Part shown: in pieces, positions 1 through 14,600 of the stretch
How positions within the stretch are numbered: the first letter of the stretch is position 1
Layout of the letters: each line of letters starts with the position of its first letter
Origin: Urechis unicinctus
Lineage: Eukaryota > Annelida > Polychaeta > Xenopneusta > Urechidae
Direction: 5' to 3'
Assembly (NCBI GenBank): GCA_034190875.2
Contig: CM067354.1
Location: 69,034,645 to 69,098,644 of the forward strand
DNA: 64,000 bases
The notes under the pieces: model-generated
The model's database searches: none
Told to the model about the DNA's origin: nothing
The model's input: the letters and a program-made list of their open reading frames with translations, nothing else
Made by a program: the position numbers and the translations under genes

Positions 1-3000
1 TATTCAAAGTCAACTACTTATCATTAAGAAATTGGATGTCAAGTTGTTTCCCCCTGAATTAAGAGCTATAACTCATCAATGTTCTGTTTTCGCCAACCTA
101 ATGGTATAATCACAATTTGTCCATTTGTTAACAATGTTACTATTATTTGTATTGTGCAGAATGAAGTGATAATGGATTATGAACAGAACGATTATTTAAA
201 TTAGTAGTAGAGCGTTTGTTAATAAATGTCTATAATTCATTAGGTTGTGATTCGCCACTGACAAGTCTGATAGAATTCGAAATCCAACGTGAGATCTAAA
301 TATGCTTAATCGCCTCCACTCTCTACATAATTAAAGATGCACGTATTTGACATCCGTCCAATGCTAAGCAGCATATTTCCACCGTAAGTGAGATTAATTG
401 TGTGATATTTTTATAAAACAAATGAACACTGGTTTAGATAGATGAACCTTACTAGGAATGCTCTGTTTGAGCCAATAAATGCGAATATTGCCATTTACCA
501 CTTAAGTTAAGTGAGTAAATGTGGCACTAATGGATCACGTTACACTCTTCATTAACCATTCATAATAGAAGATCAATGATCCACTTCTCTATTCAGCCAC
601 CATTACGTTGCGATGCTCATGGTCCATTAACACCGAATGACCAGCTCAAATCCATAAGAACAGGTTAACGTATCGACATTTTGTCCAAAGGGTGAACTTA
701 AAACCTTACCCGGCTCACGATGCCGCTGTTTTGAAATATCGCTTCGTACGTAGCTATAGCTTACATGGGACGAATAATGTGTCTTCAACTTTGTTCGGAA
801 ATCAAAGTGACTGATGAATGCTTGTGATACACGGGAAACATTTTTGAGGGTAAGAGCCTTAATGAGATGAATGTTGATATACTGTATTGATGCCATATCT
901 TGAATAATTTGATTCCAGTATGAACTGCTCCTTTGCTTATTGACCCGCATGGACATATTGACTACATCGTTGCTTGAGGGTGATATTGATCAGAATACTT
1001 ATGAACAATATTTACAACATCATTTCGGTCACCGCCCTGTTTACAAACAGTTGCCTACCTGCTGTACGGAATGATACAGGGATTTATTGGGAGTTCAATG
1101 GGTCGGGGTGGGGTGATATGTAGGAACGTGTTGCGTAAGGGAAGGGGATGTTTGGGCGTTACAGGGGGATGGGGTAAGGTTGTCCAAAATCAGCAAAAAA
1201 ATATTACTTGTGATTGACAGGCTGTTGATTGTTATCCAACATTGAAGGTGGAAACTTGATTGATCTGTTATTCTTCACGCGTTATTTTTAACCATGGCTC
1301 CTTTCACCATTCGTTATTTACTCTAAGCAGCACTTCAAATTCCTGCTGATTTATCCCGCGAATCATCGCTTGACGTCTGCATAGCTGTGCCTACCTATTT
1401 GGCCCAACAGATGCACCATACTCCAATAGGAAGTAATTTCACAGACTACATGAGGCACCTGATCGAGCAGTGGGGCATGAGAATGGCCCCTGCGGCTTGG
1501 TTATTTGAGGGATGGTTCATTACATTCCTATACAATTTGTTCCCTCATTTATATATTCTTCATCGATGAAAGGAACGTAAGCTTTTTCATGTCCTTCTGT
1601 TTTATGAAATTACTCTTGTGCACACCACGCCAAATTGAGACGAGACATGCTGCAGTTGACTAATGTTGTTAACTTGTAGCTAGTCAACCCAAGTAACTCG
1701 AGTTCTAGAAAAGCAATTACGCTTGGTAGCTGCATGAGCTTTGATCATTAAAGCAATTTAGTATAGCACCCTGGATTGCTTGGGGTTGATTAATCCGATC
1801 CGAAACAAACGGGACACAGCTTTTTTATATTGCCGATTATAATAAATGATTAAATGCTGCCATTATTAAGCCAGGCGTTTTCCAATAGCACGCGCATGCG
1901 ACGATGCGTATCTGAATATGATTGCCAAGTGCTCAAGTTCCTATTCTCTTCTGAACTGTCGCAACTACCAGTAACTAAATACACAGATTATGCAATCATG
2001 ATGAACTGATTAAAGCATAAAATTTCAGACCTTGCTTGGCTGGGATATAAAATGCGACCTCCAAATTGTGAACACAGGCACAGCCCTATGTTAAAAAACT
2101 GACGATGTGTTTGTAGCATCGATGCATGAAAAGATGCTGGGATAACGGAAAACAGACAATCACAGCTAAGTTGCAGCTATTTAATGACAAACTACTGTGA
2201 CCTATGTCAGTATTGCTGACTGTTGACCAATAGTTATTAACACCATGTCGGAAGATATTACATTACATGACCTTGTCATGTTCAAATATGTTTCCCTTTT
2301 GTGCAATGCTAACAATGTAAAAGGTGTGTTCGTGTTTGTAGGTGTGAAATGAAAATGATTGTAATATTCGGAAATCGCTCCTAGTGATCCGTCGCCTACG
2401 TGACACCATCCCACTTCCCCACCGTGATAACAACGAGCAGCTTAGTACTAGGGCTTAACGTTCAGCTTTATTTCAAATAACACTGGTAATAATGAATTAT
2501 AGAATCATAATTATTGTTGTTGAGGATCTTAAGTCACATCAAGTCAGGATTACGAAGGCGTATCAACATAATAAATGGGTTGTTAAGGCAACTGATGGCG
2601 TAAAAATGTGATTTGAACGGTTTTCCAACGTCGATCATTTTGGCAAGAAATTCGGCCTTAACAAATGATTGTGATATGGCATCAATGAAATTTAGATTTG
2701 TCCCATCATCGATTTGATGGGTACTTGTGTGAGAAATATTACATTCAATCTTAAATTATCTGACAATACCTATTCGAATAATTTCTAGGTCTTATTGTTT
2801 GCGTCATATATCGCCGAGCATGTCATATGACCTGTCATAATACATTGCAGCGATTCAAAAATGTTGCGCATGAGTAAATTGCATGGACCAAAATAACGCA
2901 AAGCTGACCAAGTCCAGTTGTTAATCATTATTTATGCATTGGTCAGGCGAATCCGACTGTACGATACCTTGGTACTTGGTATCGCATGAAATGTATTTGT

Positions 3001-3349
3001 GGACAAAGTGAAATGCTGTAAGCAGCAAACAAAATAACGCCCGATAACCTTAGTGCATATACAAGTTATTGGTCAAATGCATTATAAATAATTGAAAATA
3101 AAATTTGTGACCTTTGTAGAAACGAGAACATAACGCCCATAGTCCTACAATATCTGTTGTCGAGACATTAGGATAATTGATGGATGTGCCATTATAGATG
3201 GAAATGACAGCTACTACCAAAAAATGCTTCAATCGCCAGAGGGCATACTAACACAGCAGCACAGGTTTCTCCCCTTCCACTTAATGCATTCACGGAAGGA
3301 TAAACTATCGATAAACGCACGCCCTCTATGAAGCTGTAAGAATATTAAT
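1..3349. other. AT-rich stretch, no supported gene
   Basis: I see no recognisable gene, RNA or mobile element here. The longest open frame is 109 codons on the minus strand (627-956). It has no family motif, no convincing splice context and a length that chance allows at this base composition. A short G-rich patch lies near 1080-1180. Nothing in it identifies a promoter. Confidence 0.5.
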
Positions 3350-4260
3350 GTTTATGTTTGTCTGCTCATTCTTGTAAGAAACATGGATTTTCGACACGTC
3401 GATCAATGAGTCACAGTACGAGACTTGTTGCATGGTATCTAAACACAAGATTTCACCATGCTGCAATTTATGACAAACATTGCAATGGTTAGTATAATGA
3501 CAACATGTCGGTAACAGTTAATAATAGCTACCTTAAGATTAATCGCACTCATTTACGGATGCTATCCACTGCGGGATGCGCTGAGAGTTTGAGTGTTTTT
3601 TATGTTAAGGCTTTAGATAGGGTCTCACTCCGTTACCTATGCCTATAAAGATGCTGTACGTCTGATATAGTATGAGGTAGAGAATGTTTGAACGGCCATT
3701 GAGTCTCAAATAATCCTCAGTTGAGTCCCTTTATTAAGAGACACAGAACGTCATAAGATGAATCCTGTGTTTTCTGGTTGGATGTGTCTCAATATGTGCG
3801 GTTAGATGCACCCATTAGGAAGAATAAAGTTAAGGTTTCGTTAAAGGGATGATTTTCCATGATAGCTACATGTCAGAGCATCCCAAACCTCGTGGGGGTG
3901 ACTTATAATATACAATCATACACAGTCGGATGGCGTGATGTAATACGTTGACATGCATGAATAGCGCATTACATTTACTAATGGGGCAACCTTATACAAT
4001 TGTTCGTTGACGAGGCCAGCTATACGTGTGCTGCACACAGAATGAGCATTGGACCCGGTCGGCTGACGGCTGGTATCAAGTTGAACGCCAAATTCATGAA
4101 GCAACGGATTGAATGGACCTCAAATATGTATGGTATAAAGAGGTGCACATATATGATTCGTATGCATAAATCACAGGGACTATATCTGGTGTAGGGCAAT
4201 TCTTTGGTGAAACGTGTAGTTTGGGTAGATACTCAATGACTTATATATGTTGACGTCGGG
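3350..4260 (+). repeat. dispersed repeat, copy A (partial)
   Basis: This segment is a diverged paralogue of 10890-11680 and, in inverse orientation, of parts of the 38-41 kb and 57-61 kb blocks. Shared landmarks with copy B, in the same order, are 'ccatgctg.aatttatgacaaacat.gcaatggtt', a 'gtctcaaa.aatcct..gttgagtcc' block near 3705-3730, 'gcatgaat', and then 'cgttgacgaggc' at about 4004 followed by 'tatacgtgtg'. Identity is patchy with many indels, so the copy is old. Open frames inside it are not conserved with the other copies and are not called genes. Confidence 0.65.
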
Positions 4261-6336
4261 ATTCGCAGCGACTGAGATGTTCAATTCCATATTTGTAACG
4301 AGGCTGCCTAGCAAACCGCTTGGCAACAGCACCTTATAAACCAAGAGTTTAAATGTTTCAGACTTTCAGTCGCTACGCGGCGCTGATGTGTCTGAAAATA
4401 GATCCTTACTTAGGCTGTCGCCATTAAATTACCCTTCCTCTTTGTCGGTCTATTTTTTGCGCAACAATGACCACAACTTTAATTAGTGATTATTTGAAGG
4501 AATCTATATTTTGTAACCAAAGCGGCAGTGTACAATCGATAGCGAGGAAGTATTGGAACACGTAATGATTTACTGCTACCATGTGCGTGGTTCATGGTTT
4601 TAGGTAGACACCGTGATCGATGCAACACGACAACACTAAAAAAATCGATCAAGTAAAATTTGCAGCCCAAATTAAAAATGGCATTATTTATGTCTGTGTT
4701 AAACGTAGCTATGTATTAACAAAATGTTCCCTGAGTGCCCGATATGGGGCTGAACAGCCTCGTTAACATTCTGCACAAATACTGCTGCAATGTAACCGTA
4801 ATCTGAATGGATGACGATAAACACTAAAAAGAATTGTAAAGAATGATCGAATTGTGAAGAACGATAGAAAAAAATTAACCCATCATTTATTTGACACATT
4901 TGTTTGACTGATCTCCGGATTTTAGTGGAGCAGTGATGGAAATTGCCTACAAATCACTCTTTTGACGTTGATAATTGATAATCAAACCGAAAGGGACTGC
5001 CATGACCTAATATCCATCGTAATCAGTTAGCTTGCAGACATATAAGGACCAGTAACATGCTTTGAAATTTCACAACGGGACATTCGGTGAAGTCATGGTA
5101 TTCGTAATTGGAACGCTTAGGCGCATTTAGCATTTAGAAATTTCACCACAATGAGTCTGATCGCATCATTTTATTAATCTGATTAATCTTAGGATTACCA
5201 AAATGCACTTTTACACTGAACTATTGTGATGATATTGGCACATGCGCCAGTATCATTATATCAACTATGGATTTACGCAGCTTTAGGGATGCCATGCGAA
5301 AAGTCTGCTGCTCATTGATAAACATGACGATAAATAAACCTTTTTAGAAGTCGAATGGGCAGGCTAGCCGAGCCTACAATAACAGGACTATTCTTTGCAA
5401 GACGTGTATTTAATGCATTGAATGACAGAAGATAATGTGCAACGTGCTTTGCAAACGCGCCATTATCATAATCATGATGGATTGGAAACCTCGTAAATAC
5501 AAGAGGCATTGTGTTTCTGAGGTTATCAGACATCAACCTCTGTTTCCCTATTTGTTTTATAGGAATAACAATGACAGTAATTGTCACATTGCGCTATTTC
5601 ACATTGCGCTATGGGAGAGTATACAATTGATTGACTTACAATGAGCTTTAAATGGCATTTTCATATCCTGTAATTCCCTTGATGCTATTAGATACTTACA
5701 GATGCATGTCGGCGGAGTTTTGTTGTGGTAAACATGATATCTACCACTAAGTTTATTATATAATATGGTATTCAATATTTTTGTTTTATTACGGTCATCT
5801 TGCTCGTACAATTAAGCATTTCTGAAGAGGCAATTCAATATCACAATTCCTTTATTAAAAGTCGGTTTGATCTTTGGCTCATATTTATTATTAATTTGGA
5901 AGATAAGATACAGCATATGGAAAACATCCTGTTTGATAACCGGTTAAGAATTCACTGTAACATCGTGCAAATGCAGCCGAACATTAGTGATGCATCAGAT
6001 GTGAGTAATTCTGCGGAGATGGACTTATGCAAATCAATTTCTGTGTTGTTCACAGGTGCTGCTGGTAATATATTAAAGTATGCAATGTGGCACATACCAT
6101 TCGCATAGTCATTCACATTATGTTTTCCCTTAAGTTGATTTATTGTTCCCCTATCCATGATCTTCGCCACTTAAGTAATCCGAATTATCGGCTGAATTGG
6201 ATGGCTGTCCAGCAGTTGGTAATAACATTCAATGTGCAGCCAACAGAATAATCTTTTTAAGGCCAGCATCTGCCTCTTATGCACCAGGCCACCACACTTA
6301 GGTAGTAACAAGAGAACATATGTGCTCACAAGCGCT
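4261..6336. other. AT-rich stretch, no supported gene
   Basis: Open frames of up to 102 codons occur on both strands and overlap each other (for example 5800-6108 plus and 5952-6170 minus). None has a recognisable domain. I see no RNA gene, terminal repeat or microsatellite before the CA array. Confidence 0.45.
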
Positions 6337-6896
<560 letters not shown>

Positions 6897-6961
6897 TATA
6901 TATATATTATATATATATATAGATATATATATATATATATATATATATATCTATATATATA

Positions 6962-6995
<34 letters not shown>

Positions 6996-7036
6996 ATATA
7001 TATATATATATCTATATCTCTATATATCTATATATA
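6897..7036. repeat. (TA)n microsatellite with TATC/TCTA interruptions
   Basis: Alternating TA with scattered C and G substitutions (atatag, tatcta, tctata) makes this an older, partly degraded array than those near 36.4, 42.1 and 44.1 kb. Such tracts are self-complementary and can form hairpins or cruciforms. The open frame crossing it is spurious. Confidence 0.95.
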
Positions 7037-8349
7037 ATTATCGTCATAAGATTATATACAATGTTAGTTCCGTGCTGCCAATGGATTGTAAAAAGAACAT
7101 ACCACAGTACGGGTACGTACAATAATTCAACGGACGGTTCCGCACCCCAATCGTGATTTATGGTCTAGTGTCGCATGCTGCTTGATGATTAATTTCTATC
7201 ACATTAAGTGCAGATATATGACGTCTGTCATCGTCTCCTAAGGCAATTGCAATGGCTGTACTTTGGTTGTCCAGATGTATTTGTCATAGTGAATCGTTAT
7301 TAATAACGCAGTGAGGGTTAAATAAACCTTAACGCACTACTGTGTTACTGATGTGGTTAATCGATAAGGCGCTCATCAATTGTTATCGTTCAGTTTCAGG
7401 GGAATGTGGAAGCTAATTAATAAATTACATGTGCTCGGCCTGTGTGCTATTTTTTTATCAAAACTCTATTTGTTATAAGCCAGTTGTAAAACAATGCCAG
7501 ACAAAGCACCTATTTACATAGAAATTATGCTTTATCATTGTTCACGTCGTGGTTGTTATACAATGGTTGATTATATGTAAAGTCGAAATTAAGTAATGCC
7601 AATTTACATATATACGCACCGTTAATGATCGTTGGGGATACACACACATACATATTGGCATTAGGCTCAACTGAGATATCTGCCCATAAACCATGCCCTT
7701 TATTAGATGTTTCATGTCATAATTGCTTTAAAGCTATAATGACGTACGTATGCTCCCGATCATCTGTTTAGTACCTGACTTAATATTAATAGTAACGCAC
7801 ATGTTAAATAAATCGATATGCAAAATAAAACATCAGTCAGTCGGCTGGCTTAGGTATTTGGATGCGTTACTTGGTATCATTTACAGTCAATAGTTACCAA
7901 CTCACACCGCTCTTTGTTTGCCTTTAGGGTGTATCGTTATTTCCAATCATATCCACTTAGTAACGTACCACACAACCGGCTTCACTGAAAGTACTGACTG
8001 AATATTCATGTTGTAACTTATAATAGTTTCCATGTTTAGAGTGAAGCCAGGACGAATTTCTTGAGTGACTAACTCATCCATTCAGTTCAGATTACTGTGC
8101 TTAGCCTTAAGCATCAGAACAGTTTCATTCAAAGGCTCAGAACACATGCGTTTGCTCGAACTTGCTTGATCGATTATCAACTTGCTATCCATAACTTCAT
8201 CAAGGTAGATTATGCTGGTGTTGTCGAGACTGTTAGGACTTTTAGATGGTGCATTTGGTGTTGTATTGATCTTTGTGCTCCAAAACCTATTTTTTGCAGT
8301 TGGAATACCCGGCACTTACCTTGAAGCATGACAGGGGCAAGAGCTCGCA
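7037..8349. other. AT-rich stretch, no supported gene
   Basis: Overlapping 75- and 77-codon frames lie on opposite strands at 8082-8324. Neither resembles a known family. No RNA gene or element boundary is visible. Confidence 0.45.
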
Positions 8350-8900
8350 TGGTATTCTCTGACTTTCGCAGCTGTAAAACACATGAAGCGCTAACGGGTC
8401 ATTTTACACGGTGTTGTGCCGATCGTGCGAACGATGATGTGACAAGAACACCTTTGAATGCAAACCGTTTTCGATATTGCCTGCCAAATGCACTCGTTTA
8501 TGACACGATTATAATAATACATGTACCTTCCATTAATCAATCTTAATTATCCTCTTTAACGTCTCATAGCAGAATGAGTGATCTATTAGTACCTTATGCC
8601 ACAGAAGTTGGACAAATCATAAAAACACATTTGACATACAGAGCTACAGGACAGGCTTGCTGTACTAAGCGGTTCTTGTATTTACCTTTATGGGCTTAGG
8701 TTTTCCACAATGGTCAGGACCACAGTGATATATCATCAGAATACTTGAGGAATAACAAATAGACCCTATGGAATGCATATAGTTATATGACACACATATT
8801 GATATCATGAAGTAAAGCTTCAAGGGCAATATTGTATTAAGCATATGTCGAAAAGGATTATTATCAAAACAATGTCCATTATGCTGACTGTGCATCGTTT
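8350..8900 (+). repeat. dispersed repeat family 2, copy 1
   Basis: This segment is paralogous to about 31480-32260 in the same orientation. Shared ordered landmarks include 'tcattttac.cg', 'gat.ctatta', 'acaggaca...ctgctg.ac.aa..' followed by 'gtt.ttgtatttacc', then a 'gatcac/ggaccaca' block and 'agttatatgac/agctatatgac'. The match is interrupted by indels and moderate divergence. I do not recognise the family. No coding frame is shared by the two copies. Confidence 0.55.
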
Positions 8901-9347
8901 AATGATCAGATTCTGGACAGCTATTCACGTCACTTACTTGCAATCAGCCTGATTGTTCCAAATGTACTAATGCATTGATTTGGATGACGGCATCTGAACA
9001 AGCCATGCGATGAGCATCCATAATGTGATAAGACTTGCTCCGTAGACATAATAACACCATTTCTAGCTTAGCTAGGAAAACATGTACCTTTTCATGTGTT
9101 TAAATCTGTTTGCCAAAGTATCAACTACAAACAATGCTTCGACAATGTGTAAATGGTGTTTCGTATATTTAAGTCAATAGGAATTATTTTTGTCACATAG
9201 ATTTACAGGAAACCGGTTTAGATGAATTCGTATCAGAAAAGGCTGATGTACCTGTAAATGACTGATCCAATCCGGGATTCATGGGCATGGCGTTCTATTA
9301 CATAACTAATAAATAACCTATGTTAGCCATGTGGCTCCCGTAATAGT
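8901..9347. other. no gene seen
   Basis: AT-rich sequence with no open frame, RNA or repeat that I can support. It ends where the first copy of the local duplication begins. Confidence 0.5.
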
Positions 9348-9664
9348 TCATTCGATATTCGATTCAAACTTGAAACGTATTTGTGTTTACTTTGAATACA
9401 ACATAATTTATGTAATGGCCTATTATTTTACGTACCAACCGCTGGCAGGAAATGGACGATACTGTCAAGCACATTTATTTGGAATTGGACATAAAGGGAA
9501 GGGAATTCGGTCACTAATACTTATCAATGTAATCCGAAAATTGATTGCACATCTCATTATATCGTGCTAGCATATGACCTATATGTAGAGATTTTATAAA
9601 TTAAATATACAGGCTTTAACAGAAGTATTTAATGGTTTATTGGGCCCTGGCATGTTACTGCATT
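9348..9664 (+). repeat. local direct duplication, copy 1 (317 bp)
   Basis: The segment is nearly identical to 10364-10700. Both begin at 'tcattcgatattcg' and end at 'gttactgcatt'/'gttattgcatt', with only scattered substitutions. Copy 1 lacks 27 bases that copy 2 carries after 'accaaccgctg'. A weak open frame runs through both copies and the indel is a multiple of three. The peptides match no family I know, and a short indel divisible by three is only weak evidence of coding. Confidence 0.9.
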
Positions 9665-10363
9665 TTCTGTTTTCAACAATTTATACATTTATAGAGATTT
9701 CCTATCAGTCAATGTCATGTGCCATACCTTAATGCAAGCAAGTAATAACACCACTTCAAATTACTATAAACAACATCGTAGCTTACCTAACCGCCATGTG
9801 GTGCTCTAACGTTCTACTATCATTTACGTAACCTTAATGGTAGATATTGTGGCAAATACATCGGGCCGGGTGAGCTAAGCTGATAGAGGCTCATCAAATA
9901 AGAAAACCAATGGAGACATTTTATGAAGCACGGTGTGCGCGTCCGCCCCACAAGAGGGACTCAACTCGGGATCCTGCGGAATGAAACGATATGTGAATCA
10001 CTCATATCTCCCAGTGTATCAGATAATGACTTGCAGAGTATTCCACATCAAATGTCTGGAATCGAGAATGATAAAAAATGAAGACTTCTAGTCGCCCATG
10101 CAGCAGGTTTGTCGAATCTCAGAGTTGATTGCTTCAGCTTAGGATTTTGATTACTTTTGCAATAACCGCTTTTAACAGAACAAGATGTAATCATATGGTC
10201 CTAAACAGGCGTCGTCGTCAGAACAATTATCGGGTTTTTGAATGAATCACAGCAATGGGCTGATGACGTATGAGATAATTAAAACATCTATGATTATGGC
10301 CTCAAATCAACCGTTTGTATTGATCTCTTGAGGCCTTGTTGCATTTACGAGAACAATGTCTTA
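9665..10363. other. spacer between duplicate copies
   Basis: About 0.7 kb of unique-looking sequence separates the two copies of the local duplication. No open frame above 60 codons, RNA gene or microsatellite is evident. Confidence 0.5.
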
Positions 10364-10700
10364 TCATTCGATATTCGATTCAAACTTGAAACGTATGTGT
10401 GGTAACTTTGAATACACCATAATATATGTAATGGCCTATTATTTTAAGTACCAACCGCTGAAAAACGATCTTACTTGCGCATATGTGGCAGGAAATGGAC
10501 GATTCTGTCAAGCACATCTATTTGGAATTGAACAAAAAGGGAAGGGAATTCGGTCACTAGTACTTATCAAATAAATCCGAATATTGATTGCATTATATCG
10601 TGCTAGCATATGACCTATATGTAGCAATCTTATAAATAAAATATACAGGCTTTAACAAAAGTATTTAATGGTTTATTGGGCCCTGGCATGTTATTGCATT
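10364..10700 (+). repeat. local direct duplication, copy 2 (337 bp)
   Basis: Paralogue of 9348-9664, about 1015 bases downstream in the same orientation, with an extra 27 bases (about 10461-10487) between 'ccgctg' and 'gcagg'. The flanks diverge abruptly on both sides. That suggests a recent segmental copy or two insertions of one short element. I see no terminal inverted repeats or target-site duplications around either copy. Confidence 0.9.
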
Positions 10701-10889
10701 GTACATGGCTATCGGCTAGGTTCATTGTTAATGGCTGACATTATTAAGGTTCTGCTTGGCTTCCATGCATAAGAACTTCGCGCATACAGCCAGTCCGATT
10801 ACGTCTTTTGGAAAAACGCTGTGGATTAATTAGTTTCGTCTAAGACTTAATGCACGCCCGACCCAAAGCAGTCACATTATCAAAATATA

Positions 10890-11680
10890 TATTTCTCTAC
10901 TTATTCATCCCTTGACTTCTACGGAACATGAATTGTCAACACGTACGGCAATGAAAAGCGGTAAGAGGTGCTGTATGGTAACTGTATACTAGTTGCCACC
11001 ATGCTGAAATTTATGACAAACATCGCAATGGTTGATACACTGGCAATGGTGTGATAAGGCATTATTTAACGGTTCATGTCTGTAACTGTAAGATTCATTA
11101 ATTCACTGACTGGTGCAATGAAAAAGGAGATGAGATTATGATAATTTTAGGTGTCAAGTCTGTAGATAGGGACTACTTCTTGTACCTCATGCAACTTTGA
11201 AATGTTATAAATCTGATCTATGAAATGTTTGAGTGGTCATTGCGTCTCAAACAATCCTGGGTTGAGTCCATTAAATTTGGGTCACATGCGCACAGTAAGT
11301 CATAAAATGTTTCCCGCGTTGTCTGAACGACTCGCAATAAGTATATCACACGATATGAGGAACACGTTTTCCATTAGAGCGCCTCAAGCCTCGTGAGGTG
11401 ATTTATTATAACAAATTATCCACTGTCGTTTTGATTTATATAAGGCCACACTCGCATGAATGCCGCCTCACTTTTACTAATGGGGTTACCTTATAAAATG
11501 TGCGTTGACGAGGCAAACTATACGTGTGTTGCACACAAAATGGTTATTAAACCCCCGTCGCGGACGGCTGATATTAATTGAAAATGTAGCTGAAATTCAC
11601 GAAGCATCAAGATCATTATTATGGGAACGCGTAGTCTTTGTAGATACTCAATGACTTAATAAATGTCAGGTATGTGTGCT
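10890..11680 (+). repeat. dispersed repeat, copy B (partial)
   Basis: Paralogue of copy A (3350-4260), sharing the same ordered landmarks. The best-conserved core, about 11460-11560, contains 'gcgttgacgaggcaaactatacg' (given here only as a landmark). The same core occurs at about 28040 on the plus strand and, as reverse complement, near 39475-39510 and 59110-59135. Copy B is shorter than A through indels. No conserved coding frame is apparent. Confidence 0.65.
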
Positions 11681-14600
11681 TACGTTTAATAGGTCGTTTT
11701 ATTGTCATTTTATGTGCCAAATAAGCCTCAATTGCCCTTATTAATGCACCATTCCCGCACACTATAGATGCTAAAATGGCTACTCATTGTGCATTGATCA
11801 ATATAAATCTACGTCTGGCGTAGATGACTTTAGACGAGAAACAGGACAGACAACATTTTGATCAAAAGTAATAATGTCATGAAAGCATCAATATTGCTTG
11901 TCGGATGTATGGCGACACATTAATGCGTCTTTATATGAAAGCGGTCGATTATAGCAAAAGTACAAATATTCTAGATAGAATCTCAATTCAGTCTTCCACA
12001 TATGTTTTGGTATATTCGGGTGTAATTAAATAGAGGAAATCAGCTATTCCTCTCTACTGTAGCTAAAGCCTATATCATCTACAAGCAGCTAACGTTACCT
12101 GGGAAGTTAAGTTCTTAGTTGACTGTGCGGCATTGCCTGGGATCATAGCAGATCGCCTTGATCCCATACCAATCCCTGCGTGACCCAACATAAATGTTTA
12201 CCTTATTCCAACGTTATAATCACCTGCATCCTAGACCCGCATGACTCCAAATATTGACGTTACATAAATTATAACCGTGACCTCTGCTGATCCCTTACCT
12301 GACCCCTCCATAATCACGGGTGCAATGAAAATTAAAGGGGTTTCAACTGAGTTTATGTAACTGGTAAAATTCACTTTAATTTCACAAGTTTTACTTCCAG
12401 GAAACAGCCATCGACCACAGTACGGTAAGAAGGTCCGGTTTATTCTGGATGTGCCCTAGAACGACCTTGCGTTTAAGCAGCCAAACATCCAGTCACATTA
12501 GGCATCAACTTTGCTGGACCATAATACTCTTCAAGCACCAAACCAACTGTGTTCCTAAGTACACAGTAGCAAATCGATTAAATAAATCAGATACTTATGT
12601 TAAATGGAAGTATTGCTTTTCAATAAAGCAACTGGTGATGGTGGTTATACCTGGGCTGAAATTCTTACAGAAATGCGTGATGAAGGGGTGCAGTGAATGT
12701 GTTCATGTCGCAATTTAGTCATCCGTAAACAATTGCTGGTGTCTTTAGCATATACCCGGAATATGTGGCTCCACCAGATATGCTTGCTGTTATTCTACAG
12801 CAAAATACCCAGTTATATATGTGTATGTAATAGTAAGCAGGTGATTTGTCTAGGTTGTTCCCGAAAGCTCTGGCTAGATGAGGAGGGTCCGAAATAAAAA
12901 CAAATGGAACTATGGGTTCATTGCCGAGCACCCGAATCAGCCTCTGGTTCAGGGTGACCTTTCCTGATGTAAATGATATTGCCTGGAATGTGGCTTTACA
13001 ATACACTACATAATACGATCTAACCGGCCTCAATCATAAAGTAAATGTACCTTCGAACTCCACATAAGAAAAAGCATCCCTCAAGAGGGTGTAAATAGTA
13101 TCTTATATAGCCGTTTGGCTGGCGATGTAACCCAGAGACATTTCCAAGTGGTTGTTGATCCCTATCTCGATAAATACCAGGACATGACTGTCCAGATGCC
13201 ATTCATGCTCCTGTAACTTTCGCTACAAAGGGTTGGGTTTTACCTCGCGGTCAACAACGAACGTAATAATAAGAGTGGTGATGGTGACGACGAGGATCAA
13301 TGGTTACTTGTTCTATGTCCTACCTAGCACAAGCCTATAGCTGGCACCAGGTGGTTCCTTCTTGAATGACAAGGCATAAGGATTTATAAATCCTATAACA
13401 TTCTCCTCCCCGATGATCCTAGACGAGGTCTCCCCGTACTCACGTTTCATCGTGCACGATGGCGACACATTTCTCGTCTTCTGGAAGATCAGGCGCATAG
13501 TTCCGTAGCTCTCGATGCAAAAAATATGGGACTGGAGATGATTCATACCAATAGTATTAAATAGTAGTAACCTATATTGGAAATATTGCATTAAGCTTGT
13601 ATCTGGCGGAGTATACACTAACAATAGTAACATAGCTGTGGTAAACTTACTTCAAACACATGAAGTTGAAATCCTCCTTTGTGATGAACACTGCTGGTAT
13701 AGTTTCGCAAGGTGCTTTTGCTTGGGTAATGTAGAACGCAAAAACTTTTCAGTGCCTCTTAAGTCCGAGGACTTTGAATATGCAAAAATATTGCAAAGCT
13801 GAAATCGTCCAGCATTCTGTAATGATAATTATCACTTGATTAAACATTCAAGTATTTCAAACAATCATCATAATTATATATGCTTGTATTAATCTCAATC
13901 AGACTAAGCGAGTCATCTTAGGATGCCAACGCATCCCGCTTGGATGTCTAGATGCACCTTTTGGTCCATGATGTCGTCGGCCACATTTCATCATCAACCT
14001 CCACAAATACATGTTTTAGGCCGCATAGCGGCAGCGAGGTTGTGAGGCCGGGTACCCGTAAACTTCCTCGATTCCCTTTAGCACCGCTTCCAGCACACTC
14101 ACTTCCACATCAAAATTGTGGTGTGGCATTATATTTACATTGTACATATAATGTTTAATGTGTTTAAAAAATCTCGAGATAGGTTGTTGTTGTTGTTGCA
14201 AAGTTTGCTTCAAATTATTCCATGGATAATGTGAATAAACTTAAATATATCTGGCCCTTGCCGTGTCTTTGGGTTGCTACAGAGAACGTGCGAATACAGG
14301 TCGTCGGGGTTGAATATATATTTTAGAACCACTTCATGGGGCTTATTCTCATTTTATTGAAAACGAGTAAGTTACACTGCAAATGGATAAAATAAACCCG
14401 GCTGGTGAAAACGAATATTTTACAGCACCATGCCATCTGTAGATGGGTTTTGAGATGACCATAAGACGGGGTGATTTGTTCTCGTCGGTATTGTCGCGTC
14501 TGGGATGCAAGTACTAGAATGCTGTTATTCTACACCTTTACACAAGTCATATTTATACAATAACCTCGTTCAGATACTCCTTTAGTGGAACAGAAAATCA

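Noticed and set aside
627..956. 109-codon minus-strand frame
   Set aside because: No recognisable domain, splice context or conserved copy; length explained by chance.
4000..4194. Frame starting 'FVDEASYTC' conserved in repeat copies as 'DEA..TC'
   Set aside because: The similarity follows nucleotide identity of the repeat core; stops and frameshifts appear at once in the other copies.
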